From assembly GCA_034437075.1 (NCBI GenBank), contig DAOTVD010000266.1:1-64000 (forward strand): 64,000 bases of DNA. Direction: 5' to 3'. The DNA comes from DAOTVD01 sp034437075 (GTDB lineage Bacteria > Chloroflexota > Anaerolineae > Aggregatilineales > J027). Under the pieces are notes generated by a model. It made no database searches. It had not been told where the DNA came from and worked only from the letters and a program-made list of their open reading frames with translations. Shown here in pieces: positions 53,128-61,913 of the stretch (the stretch's first letter is position 1; every line of letters starts with the position of its first letter). The position numbers and the translations under genes are program-made.

Positions 53128-54276
53128 ATGCAAGATTTACTGACGTATTTTCGGGCGCGGCAGGACGATCTCATCGCCGCAACCGAGCGCCTGGTGACCT
53201 ATGAATCCTTCACGGCGGATAAACCCCGTGTCGATGCCCTCATCGCCGTGCTAGAGGCGGATTTACAAGCCTTGGGCGCGCACCTCACGCACCATCCGCG
53301 CGAGGAGGTCGGCGATATTTTGCTAGCCGAATGGCAGCGTGAAGCGCCCGGCGCGCCTATCCTGATGCTAGCCCATGTGGATACGGTCTGGCCACCAGGC
53401 ACACTGGCGGACGCGGTGCCGCTGCAACGCGACGACCATAAGCTCCATGGGCCAGGCACAGTGGATATGAAGGCCGGTATCGTCATTGCTATCGAAGCCG
53501 TGCACGCCCTGCAAGTCCGCGACGAAATGCCCGCGCGGCCTATTCGCCTCTTGCTGACCACAGATGAAGAAACAGGCAGTTTGCATAGCCGCGATCTCAT
53601 CGTGCAGACCGCGCAAGATTGCTGCCTGAGCTTAGTGTTAGAAGGCAGCGCAGAAGGCGAAAGCCTGAAGACCTCGCGCAAGGGCAATGCCAAATATTGG
53701 GTGACAGCCCAGGGCAAAGCTGCCCATGCGGGCCTGGAGCCGGAAGCCGGGGTGAATGCTATCATCGAACTCGCGCACCAGGCCATCGCCGTGAATGCGT
53801 TAAATGACCTGCGCGCGGGCACCTCCGTCACCGTATCTATTTTTGAGGGCGGCGGCGTGGCCAATGTCGTCCCGGCGCGTGCAGAACTCTTTGCAGATGT
53901 GCGCTATTTTTCTCAGGACGAAGCCGAACGGATTGATGCGGCGGTACGCGCCCTAGAACCTGCGACATTTGGCGCGACACTAGCTGTCCGGGGCGGCATC
54001 GAGCGCCCGCCCATGGAACGCACCGCGCAGACTGTGCGCGCCATGGCGCAAGCTCAACGGCTTGCGGAGGGGCTTGGCTTGCCCTTGGGCGAAGCGGCGG
54101 TGGGCGGCGTCAGCGATGGCAATTACACCGCCCAAGCGGGCATCCCGACCCTGGATGGACTCGGCGCGAGCGGCGCCGGCGCACATGCCCTGCACGAGCA
54201 CATCTTAACTCGCAGTCTGCCGCGCCGGGCGGCGCTGGTGGCGTCCATTCTGCGCGACTGGGATGAATCGGCTTAG
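53128..54276 (+). CDS. M20-family zinc peptidase (CPG2/ArgE-like)
   Basis: A 382-residue hydrolase. LAHVDTVWPPGTL has the metal His and Asp; HGPGTVDMKAG the bridging Asp; TTDEETGS the catalytic Glu pair. The dimerisation insert (AQGKAAHAGLEPEAGVNAI) and the final HALHEH are also present. It resembles carboxypeptidase G2, which removes C-terminal Glu, though the substrate is open. ATG at 53128 follows AAAGGA. The stop codon TAG (54274-54276) is formed by the TTAG at the edge of element A copy 4, so the natural C-terminus may have been changed. Confidence 0.9.
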   Translation: MQDLLTYFRARQDDLIAATERLVTYESFTADKPRVDALIAVLEADLQALGAHLTHHPREEVGDILLAEWQREAPGAPILMLAHVDTVWPPGTLADAVPLQRDDHKLHGPGTVDMKAGIVIAIEAVHALQVRDEMPARPIRLLLTTDEETGSLHSRDLIVQTAQDCCLSLVLEGSAEGESLKTSRKGNAKYWVTAQGKAAHAGLEPEAGVNAIIELAHQAIAVNALNDLRAGTSVTVSIFEGGGVANVVPARAELFADVRYFSQDEAERIDAAVRALEPATFGATLAVRGGIERPPMERTAQTVRAMAQAQRLAEGLGLPLGEAAVGGVSDGNYTAQAGIPTLDGLGASGAGAHALHEHILTRSLPRRAALVASILRDWDESA

Positions 54277-54454
54277 GCTTTTCCAGAAAAATAATTACCC
54301 CTCCCCATCCCCCTCCCCGAATTCAGGGAGGGGCTATTATGCGCACGAGTAAGTTCTCCCCCTGAATTCGGGGGGAGCTAGAGGGGGGTAAAATCAAGAC
54401 GGTATCCTTTTCGACAAAAGCAAGCGGCATAGTTAAATACTTGGAAAAGCCTTA
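54273..54454 (+). mobile_element. Element A, copy 4, between two convergent genes
   Basis: A 182-bp intact copy (TTAGGCTTTTCCA ... TTGGAAAAGCCTTA), nearly identical to copies 2 and 3. The left TTAG supplies the TAG stop of the M20 peptidase, and the right TTA (54452-54454) supplies the TAA stop of the minus-strand metalloprotease. There is no other DNA between the two genes. Confidence 0.9.
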
Positions 54455-55984
54455 ATCTGCCGTTTCCGCCTCGGTGCGCAGACGCTCCCGCGCGGCGAAG
54501 ACTTCTGCGCGAGTGGTGATGCCGCGCATGAGCGTGATAAAGGCGTGCAAGCTGGGCGCCCGCGCGCGGATTTCGTAAATCGCCGCGCCGAGTGGGTCGC
54601 CGCCACCGCCTTCGGTTACAATCACCGTGCTGCCATCCGGCGCGGTTTCGACGGTGGGGTTGGCCTGGTAGCCCACATTAAACGCAAACCAGGCTTGGTT
54701 CAGTTTGCGCAGCCCGCTATGGCGCGCCCCAATGGCCATTGCCTGTTCAGCCGCCTCTACACGACCCAGGCCCAGCAGATAGTCTGCCATCAAACGGGTG
54801 TGGCCGATCCAGTCTTCGCGCGTGCGCGGCATTGGCGCGCCATCAGGATACGATAGGGGCGCGAGATTCCGCCGGGCCGCGTTCGTCTGCTGGGCGTCTA
54901 ACACCGTCTGCGCGGCGGCGGCGTAGCCGGAGTGCAGCAGAAAATCAGCTAGGGCGCGCGTCTGCACACGTTGCGCTTCATAGGCGCGCGTCAGGGGGGA
55001 TGTATAGGCCCCGTCCACCGCTGCAACTGTGCGCTGGCGCCCCTCGGCGGCGGCCAACAACGCGCGATAATCCGGGATGGGCTGCAAATAGACCTCGCCA
55101 CGGGCGAGTGCCTGGGGGTAAAAGCGCTCGATCACCCGATTGCCGATTTCGTTGCCAAACAGCGTGGCGGTCGTCTCGTTGATGATGCGCGTGTCGGGAT
55201 GGGTGAAATAATTGATCCCTAGCGGATAAAACACCAGATAATGATGCAGCCATTCGTGCGCGGTGACCTCAAAAGCGACCACCGCGCGGTCGGTTTCGCG
55301 GATCATGGCGGGCCAGACGCCCACGCCGCCGATGCGCGTGATATACACGGCGCGTTCAGGCACAGCCCGCGCGATGGTTTCTTCCAGCGCGACCCGTTCT
55401 TCAAAGGTCATCGCTTGCAGAGTCAGCGTAAAATTTTGGCGAATTTCATCACGCGGCGAGACGATCAGCACATCCGGCACTTGCAGAAAATGCATACTCA
55501 CGGGCGGTAAGACCTGCCCCAGCAGCGCGAAACCTTCCTCAGCCAACACGGCGCTCACCTGTGTTTCGATAATTTCTTCGGCCAGCAAACGACTCTCGGC
55601 CAGGTCGGCTTCTAGGGCGCGGATGTTAGCATTTAGCTCATCGTCGGGCGCGGCGCCGGATTGCAATATCTGGTCGCGCTGGCCTTGGAGCGTCCATAAC
55701 TGATTTTGGGTCGCGAAATAATCCAGCAGGTAGGCGCGTTGTGCGCCTTCGGGGATGTATGCGCCATAGCCGAATAGGGTCTGTTGAGCCTTGGCCCACA
55801 GCGCTTCGATTTCCCATTCGATGTAGTCAAAGCTCTGGTGGCGCGTTAGGGCATAGATGCGGCCTCGGGGGCTATCTTCGGGCAAGCCTTCGCCACTGAA
55901 TAGCCAAGCGATGAGGAAAAACAGCGCCAGCAAGCGGAGGGCGGTCCATAAGTGGCGCAAAAGTCGTTTGATGCGATGTAGCAT
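54452..55984 (-). CDS. Membrane-anchored HExxH metalloprotease-like protein
   Basis: A 510-residue protein with a basic N-terminus and one helix (about 13-30), a coiled-coil-like region (about 90-150) and a zinc site H243E244xxH247 in TAHEWLHHYL with a third ligand in NETTATLFGNEIG (Glu270). This is a gluzincin arrangement (HExxH plus E about 25 residues on). The C-terminal half is helical and may contain TPR-like repeats. No exact family is recognised. Its stop TAA is provided by the end of element A copy 4. Confidence 0.78.
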   Translation of the reverse strand: MLHRIKRLLRHLWTALRLLALFFLIAWLFSGEGLPEDSPRGRIYALTRHQSFDYIEWEIEALWAKAQQTLFGYGAYIPEGAQRAYLLDYFATQNQLWTLQGQRDQILQSGAAPDDELNANIRALEADLAESRLLAEEIIETQVSAVLAEEGFALLGQVLPPVSMHFLQVPDVLIVSPRDEIRQNFTLTLQAMTFEERVALEETIARAVPERAVYITRIGGVGVWPAMIRETDRAVVAFEVTAHEWLHHYLVFYPLGINYFTHPDTRIINETTATLFGNEIGNRVIERFYPQALARGEVYLQPIPDYRALLAAAEGRQRTVAAVDGAYTSPLTRAYEAQRVQTRALADFLLHSGYAAAAQTVLDAQQTNAARRNLAPLSYPDGAPMPRTREDWIGHTRLMADYLLGLGRVEAAEQAMAIGARHSGLRKLNQAWFAFNVGYQANPTVETAPDGSTVIVTEGGGGDPLGAAIYEIRARAPSLHAFITLMRGITTRAEVFAARERLRTEAETAD

Positions 55985-56059
55985 ATGATGAGTTTAGCAA
56001 AAGCCGGGCGCATCTTTCGATAGGCCCGGCCCATTGGCTATACCGTCGCTATACGACGT

Positions 56060-57313
56060 TTATTCGTAGCGGAAATTCAGCACGGCCAGCCCGCCGAACA
56101 CCACGCCCATCAGCAACATGACGCCCAACGAAGGCAATATATCCATTAGCGTGCCTTGCTGAAATTGCAGTTCGGTGAACGCATCCATGGCCCAGGCAAT
56201 CGGGGCCAGACGGCCTATCGCCTGGATGAAATCTGGATTCAGTTCACTGGGCCACCACGCGCCCCCCAACGGTGCCGCCGTCAGGGCCAACATCAGCGCG
56301 ATCCCGGCGGCCTGGTCGGCAGTACGCACCAGGGTACTCAGCAACAGCCCAAGTCCTACGCCTGCTGAACAAAACGCCAACACGATCCCAACCACGCCTA
56401 GCGGGTCATCCCCAAAGTTGACGCCCAAGAAGAAATAGCCTAGCAAAATGAACAAACCAAACTGAAGCACCGCGAAGACATATTCGCCCAATACTTTGCC
56501 CATCAAGATCACACCGCGCCGCACGGGCATCACGATCAGGCGTTGCAAGGTGCCGCGCTCGCGCTCGAAGACCAAAAACGAGGCCGTATTCATGAGCGTG
56601 ATGAAAACAAACATGCTCGCGATGCCCGGCACACTCTGATTGGTGCCTGTCGCGACATTCGGCGCGGAAGAATCCACATTCACGATGGCGGGCGGCGCTT
56701 CAAGCGCGGCTTGGGCTTGGCTCAGCAACGCTGCAAACGCGCCAGCTTCATCCTCCGCGCCGAGTTGCTCGGCGGCGACCTCGGTGGCGGCGTTGGCAAT
56801 GCGAACGCTGCTATTGATGCGGTCAACCGCCGTGATGACCGTATTCTGTGTCACGGTCGCGGCGTTGAAGTCTTGGTCGGCGCGATACACCAGCGACACG
56901 GCGTCGCCATTGCGTAGTTGCTCAGTGAAGCCCGCCGGGATTTCGAGCGCGGCAATCGCATCTCGGTCTTCTAGGCGCGCGGTGCCGATGTCCTCGTAGC
57001 GAGCATCCTCAGCCAGGCTGCATGCCTCGGGGTTATCATCCGCGCCATACACGCAAATGATGACCGCTTCGGTATCTCCGGCGACATCGCGCAAGGCCGC
57101 GATGAGTTCGGCAGCCTGCGGTTCGGGTTCTCCGGCGTCGTCCACATCCATATTCGCCACATCCACGCGCAACGCGGGCACTTCCGCCGTGATGGCCAAG
57201 CCGAGGATAATCATCATGACGATGGGCATCAAGAATGACGTCACAAAGATCGCGCCGCTTTGCAATTTCAGCAAGATGGATAGGCGGGTCAGATTCATGA
57301 TTGTGTTTAGCAT
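56060..57313 (-). CDS. ABC-2 type permease 2 of exporter
   Basis: A 417-residue permease with one N-terminal helix (about 20-40), a large outside domain (about 41-220) and five or six C-terminal helices, the plan of ABC-2/NatB or YhgE-type exporters. ERERGTLQRLIVMPVRR is the coupling segment. AAGGATA lies 8 bp before the ATG. It follows the first permease by 13 bp in the PadR-ATPase-permease-permease operon. Confidence 0.9.
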   Translation of the reverse strand: MLNTIMNLTRLSILLKLQSGAIFVTSFLMPIVMMIILGLAITAEVPALRVDVANMDVDDAGEPEPQAAELIAALRDVAGDTEAVIICVYGADDNPEACSLAEDARYEDIGTARLEDRDAIAALEIPAGFTEQLRNGDAVSLVYRADQDFNAATVTQNTVITAVDRINSSVRIANAATEVAAEQLGAEDEAGAFAALLSQAQAALEAPPAIVNVDSSAPNVATGTNQSVPGIASMFVFITLMNTASFLVFERERGTLQRLIVMPVRRGVILMGKVLGEYVFAVLQFGLFILLGYFFLGVNFGDDPLGVVGIVLAFCSAGVGLGLLLSTLVRTADQAAGIALMLALTAAPLGGAWWPSELNPDFIQAIGRLAPIAWAMDAFTELQFQQGTLMDILPSLGVMLLMGVVFGGLAVLNFRYE

Positions 57314-57326
57314 CGTAGCGTTATCC

Positions 57327-58589
57327 TTAAAAGCTCAGGCGGCGGTTGAAGCGCCATAAGGCAAACGCGAAAAAGAGCGCGCCCATGCCCAACAAAGCCG
57401 CCAGATTGGGCAATATATCGATGACAGAGGCGTCATTATTGGCTAGGTCGAAATAGCCTTCGATGCCCCAGCGGTTGAGCGTCAAATAGCTGAGCTCGTT
57501 CACGATGGGCACAGCATCCACCTGCACAAACGACCCACCCAACAGCGCCAAGATAAATATTGCAGCGGTTGCGATGACTTCGGCCTGTTCGGCATCGCTG
57601 GATATGCTGGCTAGCATCAGGCCGAGCCCCGTGGCGGCGATGACGACGCTGGCGGTGATCAAGATAATGCCCACGATATTATCGCCCCAAACATCGGGGT
57701 CTCCGGTCAGGGCCGCCGACACGGCAATCGACGCCACAATGAGCAAGCTCATCTGCAAGAAGCCCGTAAAGAAATTGCCCGCCAAGCGCCCCGCCAGATA
57801 GGCCCAGCGCGGCGTGGGGGTCGTGATGATGCGTTGCAGCGTCCATTCGCGCTGTTCTTCCAAGATGTGGCGCGTTCCGGCAGCCATGGCAAACACCATG
57901 AACAGAATCGCCATCGCGGGCGCGAAATAGCTCAGCAAATTGATCGCGTCGCTTTCGCCCTGCACTGTCACCTGCTCTAGGGTGACGAACTGATCCCCTT
58001 CTGGCGTACCCAGGCGGTTGGCCACCACCCCAAAGGCTTGCCCGGCGGCGGCAGGATCATCTGTTAGTTGGTTGTAATAAGCATCCGGCCCACCAATGAG
58101 CAACCGCTGGGCCACAAAAACGCTATTCAGGCCCGTGGTGATGCCTTCGACCACCGAAAGCGTGATCGTCGCGCCGATTTCGCTGCCAGGGTTATAGAAT
58201 AAATCGACCTCGGCTTGTTGATCCGCGCTTTGAATCTGCTGGGAAAAATCGGGCGGGATGATGAGCGCTGCGCGGGCCTCTTCCGCGCGGACGGCCTCCC
58301 GCGCGGCGTCTGCATCTTCAGACACTTCACCGGTGATGAGGTCTTCTAAATCAGGCGGCGTATTGTTGACCATAAAATCGACATATTGCGCGCCGAGTTC
58401 GCCCTCGTCCTGATTCACGATCAGCACTTCAGAGTCCGGCAGGCTGATGTCATCCGCGCCACCGCCGAACACCGCGCCCAAAATACCGCTGATGAGCAAG
58501 GGCGCGGCAAACATAAAGATAATCGCGGTGCGGTCAGTAAACGCTACATACACGCCGTTATAGGCGATGGTGAGCACTTTGCGTAACAT
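57327..58589 (-). CDS. ABC-2 type permease 1 of exporter
   Basis: A 420-residue permease with the same plan as its neighbour: helix at about 20-40, an outside domain (about 41-235) and six helices to the end; coupling segment EEQREWTLQRIITTPTPRW. AAGGAG precedes the ATG. The two permeases probably form a heterodimer with the ATPase upstream. Substrate unknown; related pumps move drugs, sodium or lipids. Confidence 0.9.
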   Translation of the reverse strand: MLRKVLTIAYNGVYVAFTDRTAIIFMFAAPLLISGILGAVFGGGADDISLPDSEVLIVNQDEGELGAQYVDFMVNNTPPDLEDLITGEVSEDADAAREAVRAEEARAALIIPPDFSQQIQSADQQAEVDLFYNPGSEIGATITLSVVEGITTGLNSVFVAQRLLIGGPDAYYNQLTDDPAAAGQAFGVVANRLGTPEGDQFVTLEQVTVQGESDAINLLSYFAPAMAILFMVFAMAAGTRHILEEQREWTLQRIITTPTPRWAYLAGRLAGNFFTGFLQMSLLIVASIAVSAALTGDPDVWGDNIVGIILITASVVIAATGLGLMLASISSDAEQAEVIATAAIFILALLGGSFVQVDAVPIVNELSYLTLNRWGIEGYFDLANNDASVIDILPNLAALLGMGALFFAFALWRFNRRLSF

Positions 58590-58605
58590 ATTCGCTCCTT
58601 GGGGC

Positions 58606-59568
58606 TTAGTCGCGCAGCGCGCGCCCAGTCATGTGCAAAAAGACGGCTTCTAGGTTGGGCTCGCGCACTTCGACCGAATTCATCAAGTAGCCTGCGTTTT
58701 CAATGACGTTGATCACTTTGGGCATTAAACGTCGGCCATTTTCGGCGATGATATGGACTTCTTCTTCGCCTTGCAGGGTGGCGCTTTCTATGCCCTGTAT
58801 GCTGGTCAGGCGCTGAATGAGTTCATCGGTGGCTTCGGGCACCTGGAAGATAAGCGTATCTTTTTGGCCGACCTGTTGGGTGAGTTCTTGCTGGGTGCCG
58901 ATGGCGATAATCTGCCCGTGGTCAATAATACCGATGCGGTCGGAAAGCTCCTGCGCTTCTTCCATGTAATGGGTCGTGTACAGGACGGTCATATTCTGTT
59001 CTTCGTTAAGCATCTTGACCGTATCCAAAATACGGCGGCGGCTTTGCGGGTCGATCCCAACGGTGGGCTCATCCAGAAAGACCATTTTAGGGCGGTGCAT
59101 CAGGCCAACGCCGATATTCACGCGGCGCTTCATGCCGCCGGAATATTCCTCGACCTTATCGCCCGCGCGGTCAGTCAGGCCGATAAAGTCCAGCACTTCA
59201 TCCGTGCGCTTTTTTAATTCGCTGCCGCGCAGGCCGTATAACCGCCCAAAAAATTCCAGATTCTGGCGTGCGCTGAGCGTCGGATACAGCGCGATTTCCT
59301 GGGGCACCACGCCAATCATCTTTTTGGCCTCTAGGGGTTGGGCGCGCACACTGTGCCCGCCAATGATAATATCGCCCTCGGTGGGGGTGAGTAGGGTGCT
59401 CATCATGCTGATGGTGGTGGTTTTGCCCGCGCCATTGGGGCCAAGCAAGCTAAAAATCTCGCCTTCGCGAATGTCAAACGTCACGCCGCCATCTTTGCCG
59501 ACAGCATATGTGCCATCGGGCGGGTCGTATTGTTTTTTCAGGTCTTTGATTTGAACAAAACTGTTCAT
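58606..59568 (-). CDS. ABC-2 exporter ATPase (DrrA/CcmA-like)
   Basis: A 320-residue ATPase: Walker A GPNGAGKTT (43-51), signature YSGGMKRR, Walker B MVFLDEPTVGID, and a C-terminal extension (about 230-320) typical of drug/antibiotic exporters. Its ATG overlaps the PadR stop by one base (TAATG), so translation is coupled. Confidence 0.94.
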   Translation of the reverse strand: MNSFVQIKDLKKQYDPPDGTYAVGKDGGVTFDIREGEIFSLLGPNGAGKTTTISMMSTLLTPTEGDIIIGGHSVRAQPLEAKKMIGVVPQEIALYPTLSARQNLEFFGRLYGLRGSELKKRTDEVLDFIGLTDRAGDKVEEYSGGMKRRVNIGVGLMHRPKMVFLDEPTVGIDPQSRRRILDTVKMLNEEQNMTVLYTTHYMEEAQELSDRIGIIDHGQIIAIGTQQELTQQVGQKDTLIFQVPEATDELIQRLTSIQGIESATLQGEEEVHIIAENGRRLMPKVINVIENAGYLMNSVEVREPNLEAVFLHMTGRALRD

Positions 59569-60134
59569 TATGTCTCCTCATCAGGTGAATGATTGTTGAG
59601 TTGGTCTAATGTCTGTAGCGTGGCATTGCACCAATCAATTTGCGCCTGCAAGACCCGAATGCCCTGGTCAACGGTAATAAGCCAATAGGGCGCATCCTGA
59701 GGGTATTTCGCCATGTCTTGCTCGAGGATGTATTGCTGAGCGCCTCGGATGGCCGCCAAGCGTTGCTCGTATTCTGTGCGTAATGCGACAACTTGCTCGC
59801 GTAGGCGGTCTGGGGGGGCTAAGCGCCCGAAAAACAAACGCGCGAGGTCGGAGCGCCGAAACTGTTTGAGCTTGATGTCTGATGTTAGCCAGTCTTGCAA
59901 AGCAACGTCGCCAGTTGGGGTAATATGATAGACTTTGCGTTGCCGGTTGTTGTCGGGGTCGGGGGTGGAAAGAACCCATTCGGCTGCTTCTAAGTCAGAG
60001 AGCGCGCGATAGATTTGCGAGAGGTCAGCATACCAGAACATATTGATGCCGTCTTCGATAAGCTGCTTGATATCGTAGCCGGATAGCTCTCCTTCGGATT
60101 TCAAAAGCCCTAAGATGATATGGCGTAAACTCAT
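59568..60134 (-). CDS. PadR-family transcriptional regulator
   Basis: A 188-residue repressor. The winged helix (about 1-85) has ILGLLKSEGELSGYDIKQLI, FWYADLSQIYRALSDLEAAE and RQRKVYHITPTG; the C-terminal part is the Vir-like helical dimerisation domain (PF10400). ATG at 60134 is chosen because it matches the family N-terminus; a start at 60209 would overlap the promoter. It heads the exporter operon and probably represses it from tandem palindromes in its own promoter until a compound binds. Confidence 0.95.
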   Translation of the reverse strand: MSLRHIILGLLKSEGELSGYDIKQLIEDGINMFWYADLSQIYRALSDLEAAEWVLSTPDPDNNRQRKVYHITPTGDVALQDWLTSDIKLKQFRRSDLARLFFGRLAPPDRLREQVVALRTEYEQRLAAIRGAQQYILEQDMAKYPQDAPYWLITVDQGIRVLQAQIDWCNATLQTLDQLNNHSPDEET

Positions 60135-60152
60135 GGTGCACTCTATATAATA

Positions 60153-60209
60153 TATGCGTTTGCATATATGCATTCGCATATATTGTATAGCAAACAATAA
60201 AGATGTCAA
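60153..60209 (-). promoter_or_regulatory. Promoter and tandem PadR operators
   Basis: On the minus strand TTGACA (60204-60209) and TACAAT (60182-60187), spaced 16 bp, form a strong promoter. Directly downstream are two adjoining palindromes TATGC-N4-GCATA (60153-60166 and 60167-60180). They cover the start of transcription, the usual position for PadR repression. Confidence 0.75.
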
Positions 60210-60230
60210 GTACAGGGGTTCCCTGTACTT
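60208..60230 (-). promoter_or_regulatory. Perfect inverted repeat at the -35 of the PadR promoter
   Basis: AAGTACAGGG and CCCTGTACTT are exact inverted 10-mers around a three-base spacer. The end overlaps the first bases of the -35 box. With no T run on either side it is unlikely to be a simple terminator for the HNH gene, and may be a second operator. Confidence 0.45.
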
Positions 60231-60289
60231 CGATAATGTAAGGCCGGTGAGGAACCGCGCCCCGCGCTAGCGATGGCCCCGGCTAAGGG

Positions 60290-60829
60290 TTACGAGCCAA
60301 CGTCAATGTAGCGCTTCCAAGAGGCGTTGTCGTTGCCGAATTCGATCACCAGGTAATTTGTCCTGGGGCGACGGGCCTCCCAGCGCATTTTTAGACCTGC
60401 TTCATGCGGCAGTTTATTCCCTTTGCGATGGTTACAGCGCGGGCACGCACAGGCCGTATTCGTCCAGGTGTCTTTGCCACCGCGCGACTTGGGCAGAATA
60501 TGATCCACCGTCATACTGCCGCGCGAGAGCACTTTGCCTTGCTGCACACTACCGGGTTGGATGCCACAGTAAATGCATATATAGCCATCCCGCACCAACA
60601 CACCGCGCCGGCTCCAGGGGGCTTGACGACGCGGCACATTGATATAATGGCGTAACGCGATCACGGATGGGACTGAGAATTGGTCGCGTACCGTGCGAAT
60701 GAACCGCCCGGACTCTTCTACCACGATGGCCTTTTCGGCCAGCAGCAGATTCATGGCGCGCGGGATACCAATCACCGCCAGGGGTTCCCAGGTGCTGCCA
60801 TTCAATAATAAAACTTGTCCTTGAATCAC
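60290..60829 (-). CDS. HNH endonuclease
   Basis: A 179-residue protein. The C-terminal half is an HNH nuclease with zinc pairs C85xxC88 and C129xxC132, DHILPKSRGG (D109-H110) and Asn/His in NTACACPRCNHRKGN. The first 75 residues form a conserved extension seen in HNH proteins often found as solo genes in many phyla. Start is GTG with AAGGAG 9 bp upstream. No methylase or toxin neighbour; substrate and role are unknown. Confidence 0.88.
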   Translation of the reverse strand: MIQGQVLLLNGSTWEPLAVIGIPRAMNLLLAEKAIVVEESGRFIRTVRDQFSVPSVIALRHYINVPRRQAPWSRRGVLVRDGYICIYCGIQPGSVQQGKVLSRGSMTVDHILPKSRGGKDTWTNTACACPRCNHRKGNKLPHEAGLKMRWEARRPRTNYLVIEFGNDNASWKRYIDVGS

Positions 60830-60944
60830 AGACCAGGCTCCTTTCTGATCTGACGCGAAATCCTTCTCTATTATACGGAAAAGCGAAAAAGCGTTCTACA
60901 CCAGGAGCTAACCAAGCCGTAAATTTTTCTTTACCTGTAGATCA

Positions 60945-61913
60945 TCACTGTAAGCGAGCGTTGGTGAAGATCGCTTTTAGGGTATCTAGGGCAGCTAAAA
61001 GGGGCTCGGCGGTGAGGGCTACAGCGCGCAACTCTAGCACACCCTCAAGGCCCGCTTGGCGAAAGATCAGCAATTCGCTTTGCTGGCGCGTTTCGTCGCG
61101 GCGTATCTGAATAGTGATGCTGCGCCCGTCCGCCAGGAAGGTTTCTTCATCTTGCAATAAGCTGGCCAGGCCCGCCAGATAATCCTCGCGAGAGTCGATC
61201 CCGGTCAGAAAACGGAGCGCCAAGCCATAGGGTTGGGGCGCGGCTTCATCCCGCGCGATGGCGCGCAAGGCGTCCGGGTTAGGCGCAGCGTACACCGCTT
61301 CTAAACCATCCGAACTGGGCCACTCGGCGGGCAGATGCAAGCGCAGCGTGTCTTGCTGGGCGCTGAGGGCCTGCGGCAGCACAGCCACGGATTCGAACAT
61401 GGCCGTCAGAGTCGGCGCGACGGCTAATAGTTGGTCACTCGGGAAATCCGCCCGCACCAGCGCGACCCGGCCCGGCGCTAGGAATAGCCCCACCGCCGCG
61501 CTATAGACCCCCTCGGCGCGCAAATCCGCGCCTTGGGCCAGCCAACCGGGATAGCCCCTATACGTTTGCGATTCGGCGGGGGTCTGGGGGGGCAAGCCCA
61601 GGCGGGCAAGCAACCAGGGGCGGACTTCTTCAGCCGTAGCGGGGGCTGGTTCAATGATCTGCGCGCGCACAAAAATCTGTGTATCCGGCCCCCCAGCGGC
61701 GCGGGGTTCTTCGCTGACGATGATAATGCGCGCTTGCGGTTCGTACAGTGTCCAATCTGCCGGATAAAACAGCGCGAGTAAGCCGGTTTCATCGGCTGCG
61801 ACATTCACCAAGGGGGGCGGTTCATCAGGCTGCGCGACCGCCCCCCCCACACCCCATAGGCTGACCAGCAAAATGGCCAGCCCTGCTAAGCGTCTAATCC
61901 AGGCTGCGGTCAT
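60945..61913 (-). CDS. Secreted protein of unknown function
   Basis: A 322-residue protein with a clear signal peptide (RLAGLAILLVSLWGVGGAVA, cut after about residue 27). It has two similar halves: FYPADWTLYEP and HLPAEWPSSDG each open a domain of about 130 residues, which suggests a duplicated PsbP/Mog1-like or DUF1795-like fold, though this is tentative. Its start overlaps the end of the upstream gene by 20 bp. Probably co-expressed with it. Confidence 0.7.
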   Translation of the reverse strand: MTAAWIRRLAGLAILLVSLWGVGGAVAQPDEPPPLVNVAADETGLLALFYPADWTLYEPQARIIIVSEEPRAAGGPDTQIFVRAQIIEPAPATAEEVRPWLLARLGLPPQTPAESQTYRGYPGWLAQGADLRAEGVYSAAVGLFLAPGRVALVRADFPSDQLLAVAPTLTAMFESVAVLPQALSAQQDTLRLHLPAEWPSSDGLEAVYAAPNPDALRAIARDEAAPQPYGLALRFLTGIDSREDYLAGLASLLQDEETFLADGRSITIQIRRDETRQQSELLIFRQAGLEGVLELRAVALTAEPLLAALDTLKAIFTNARLQ

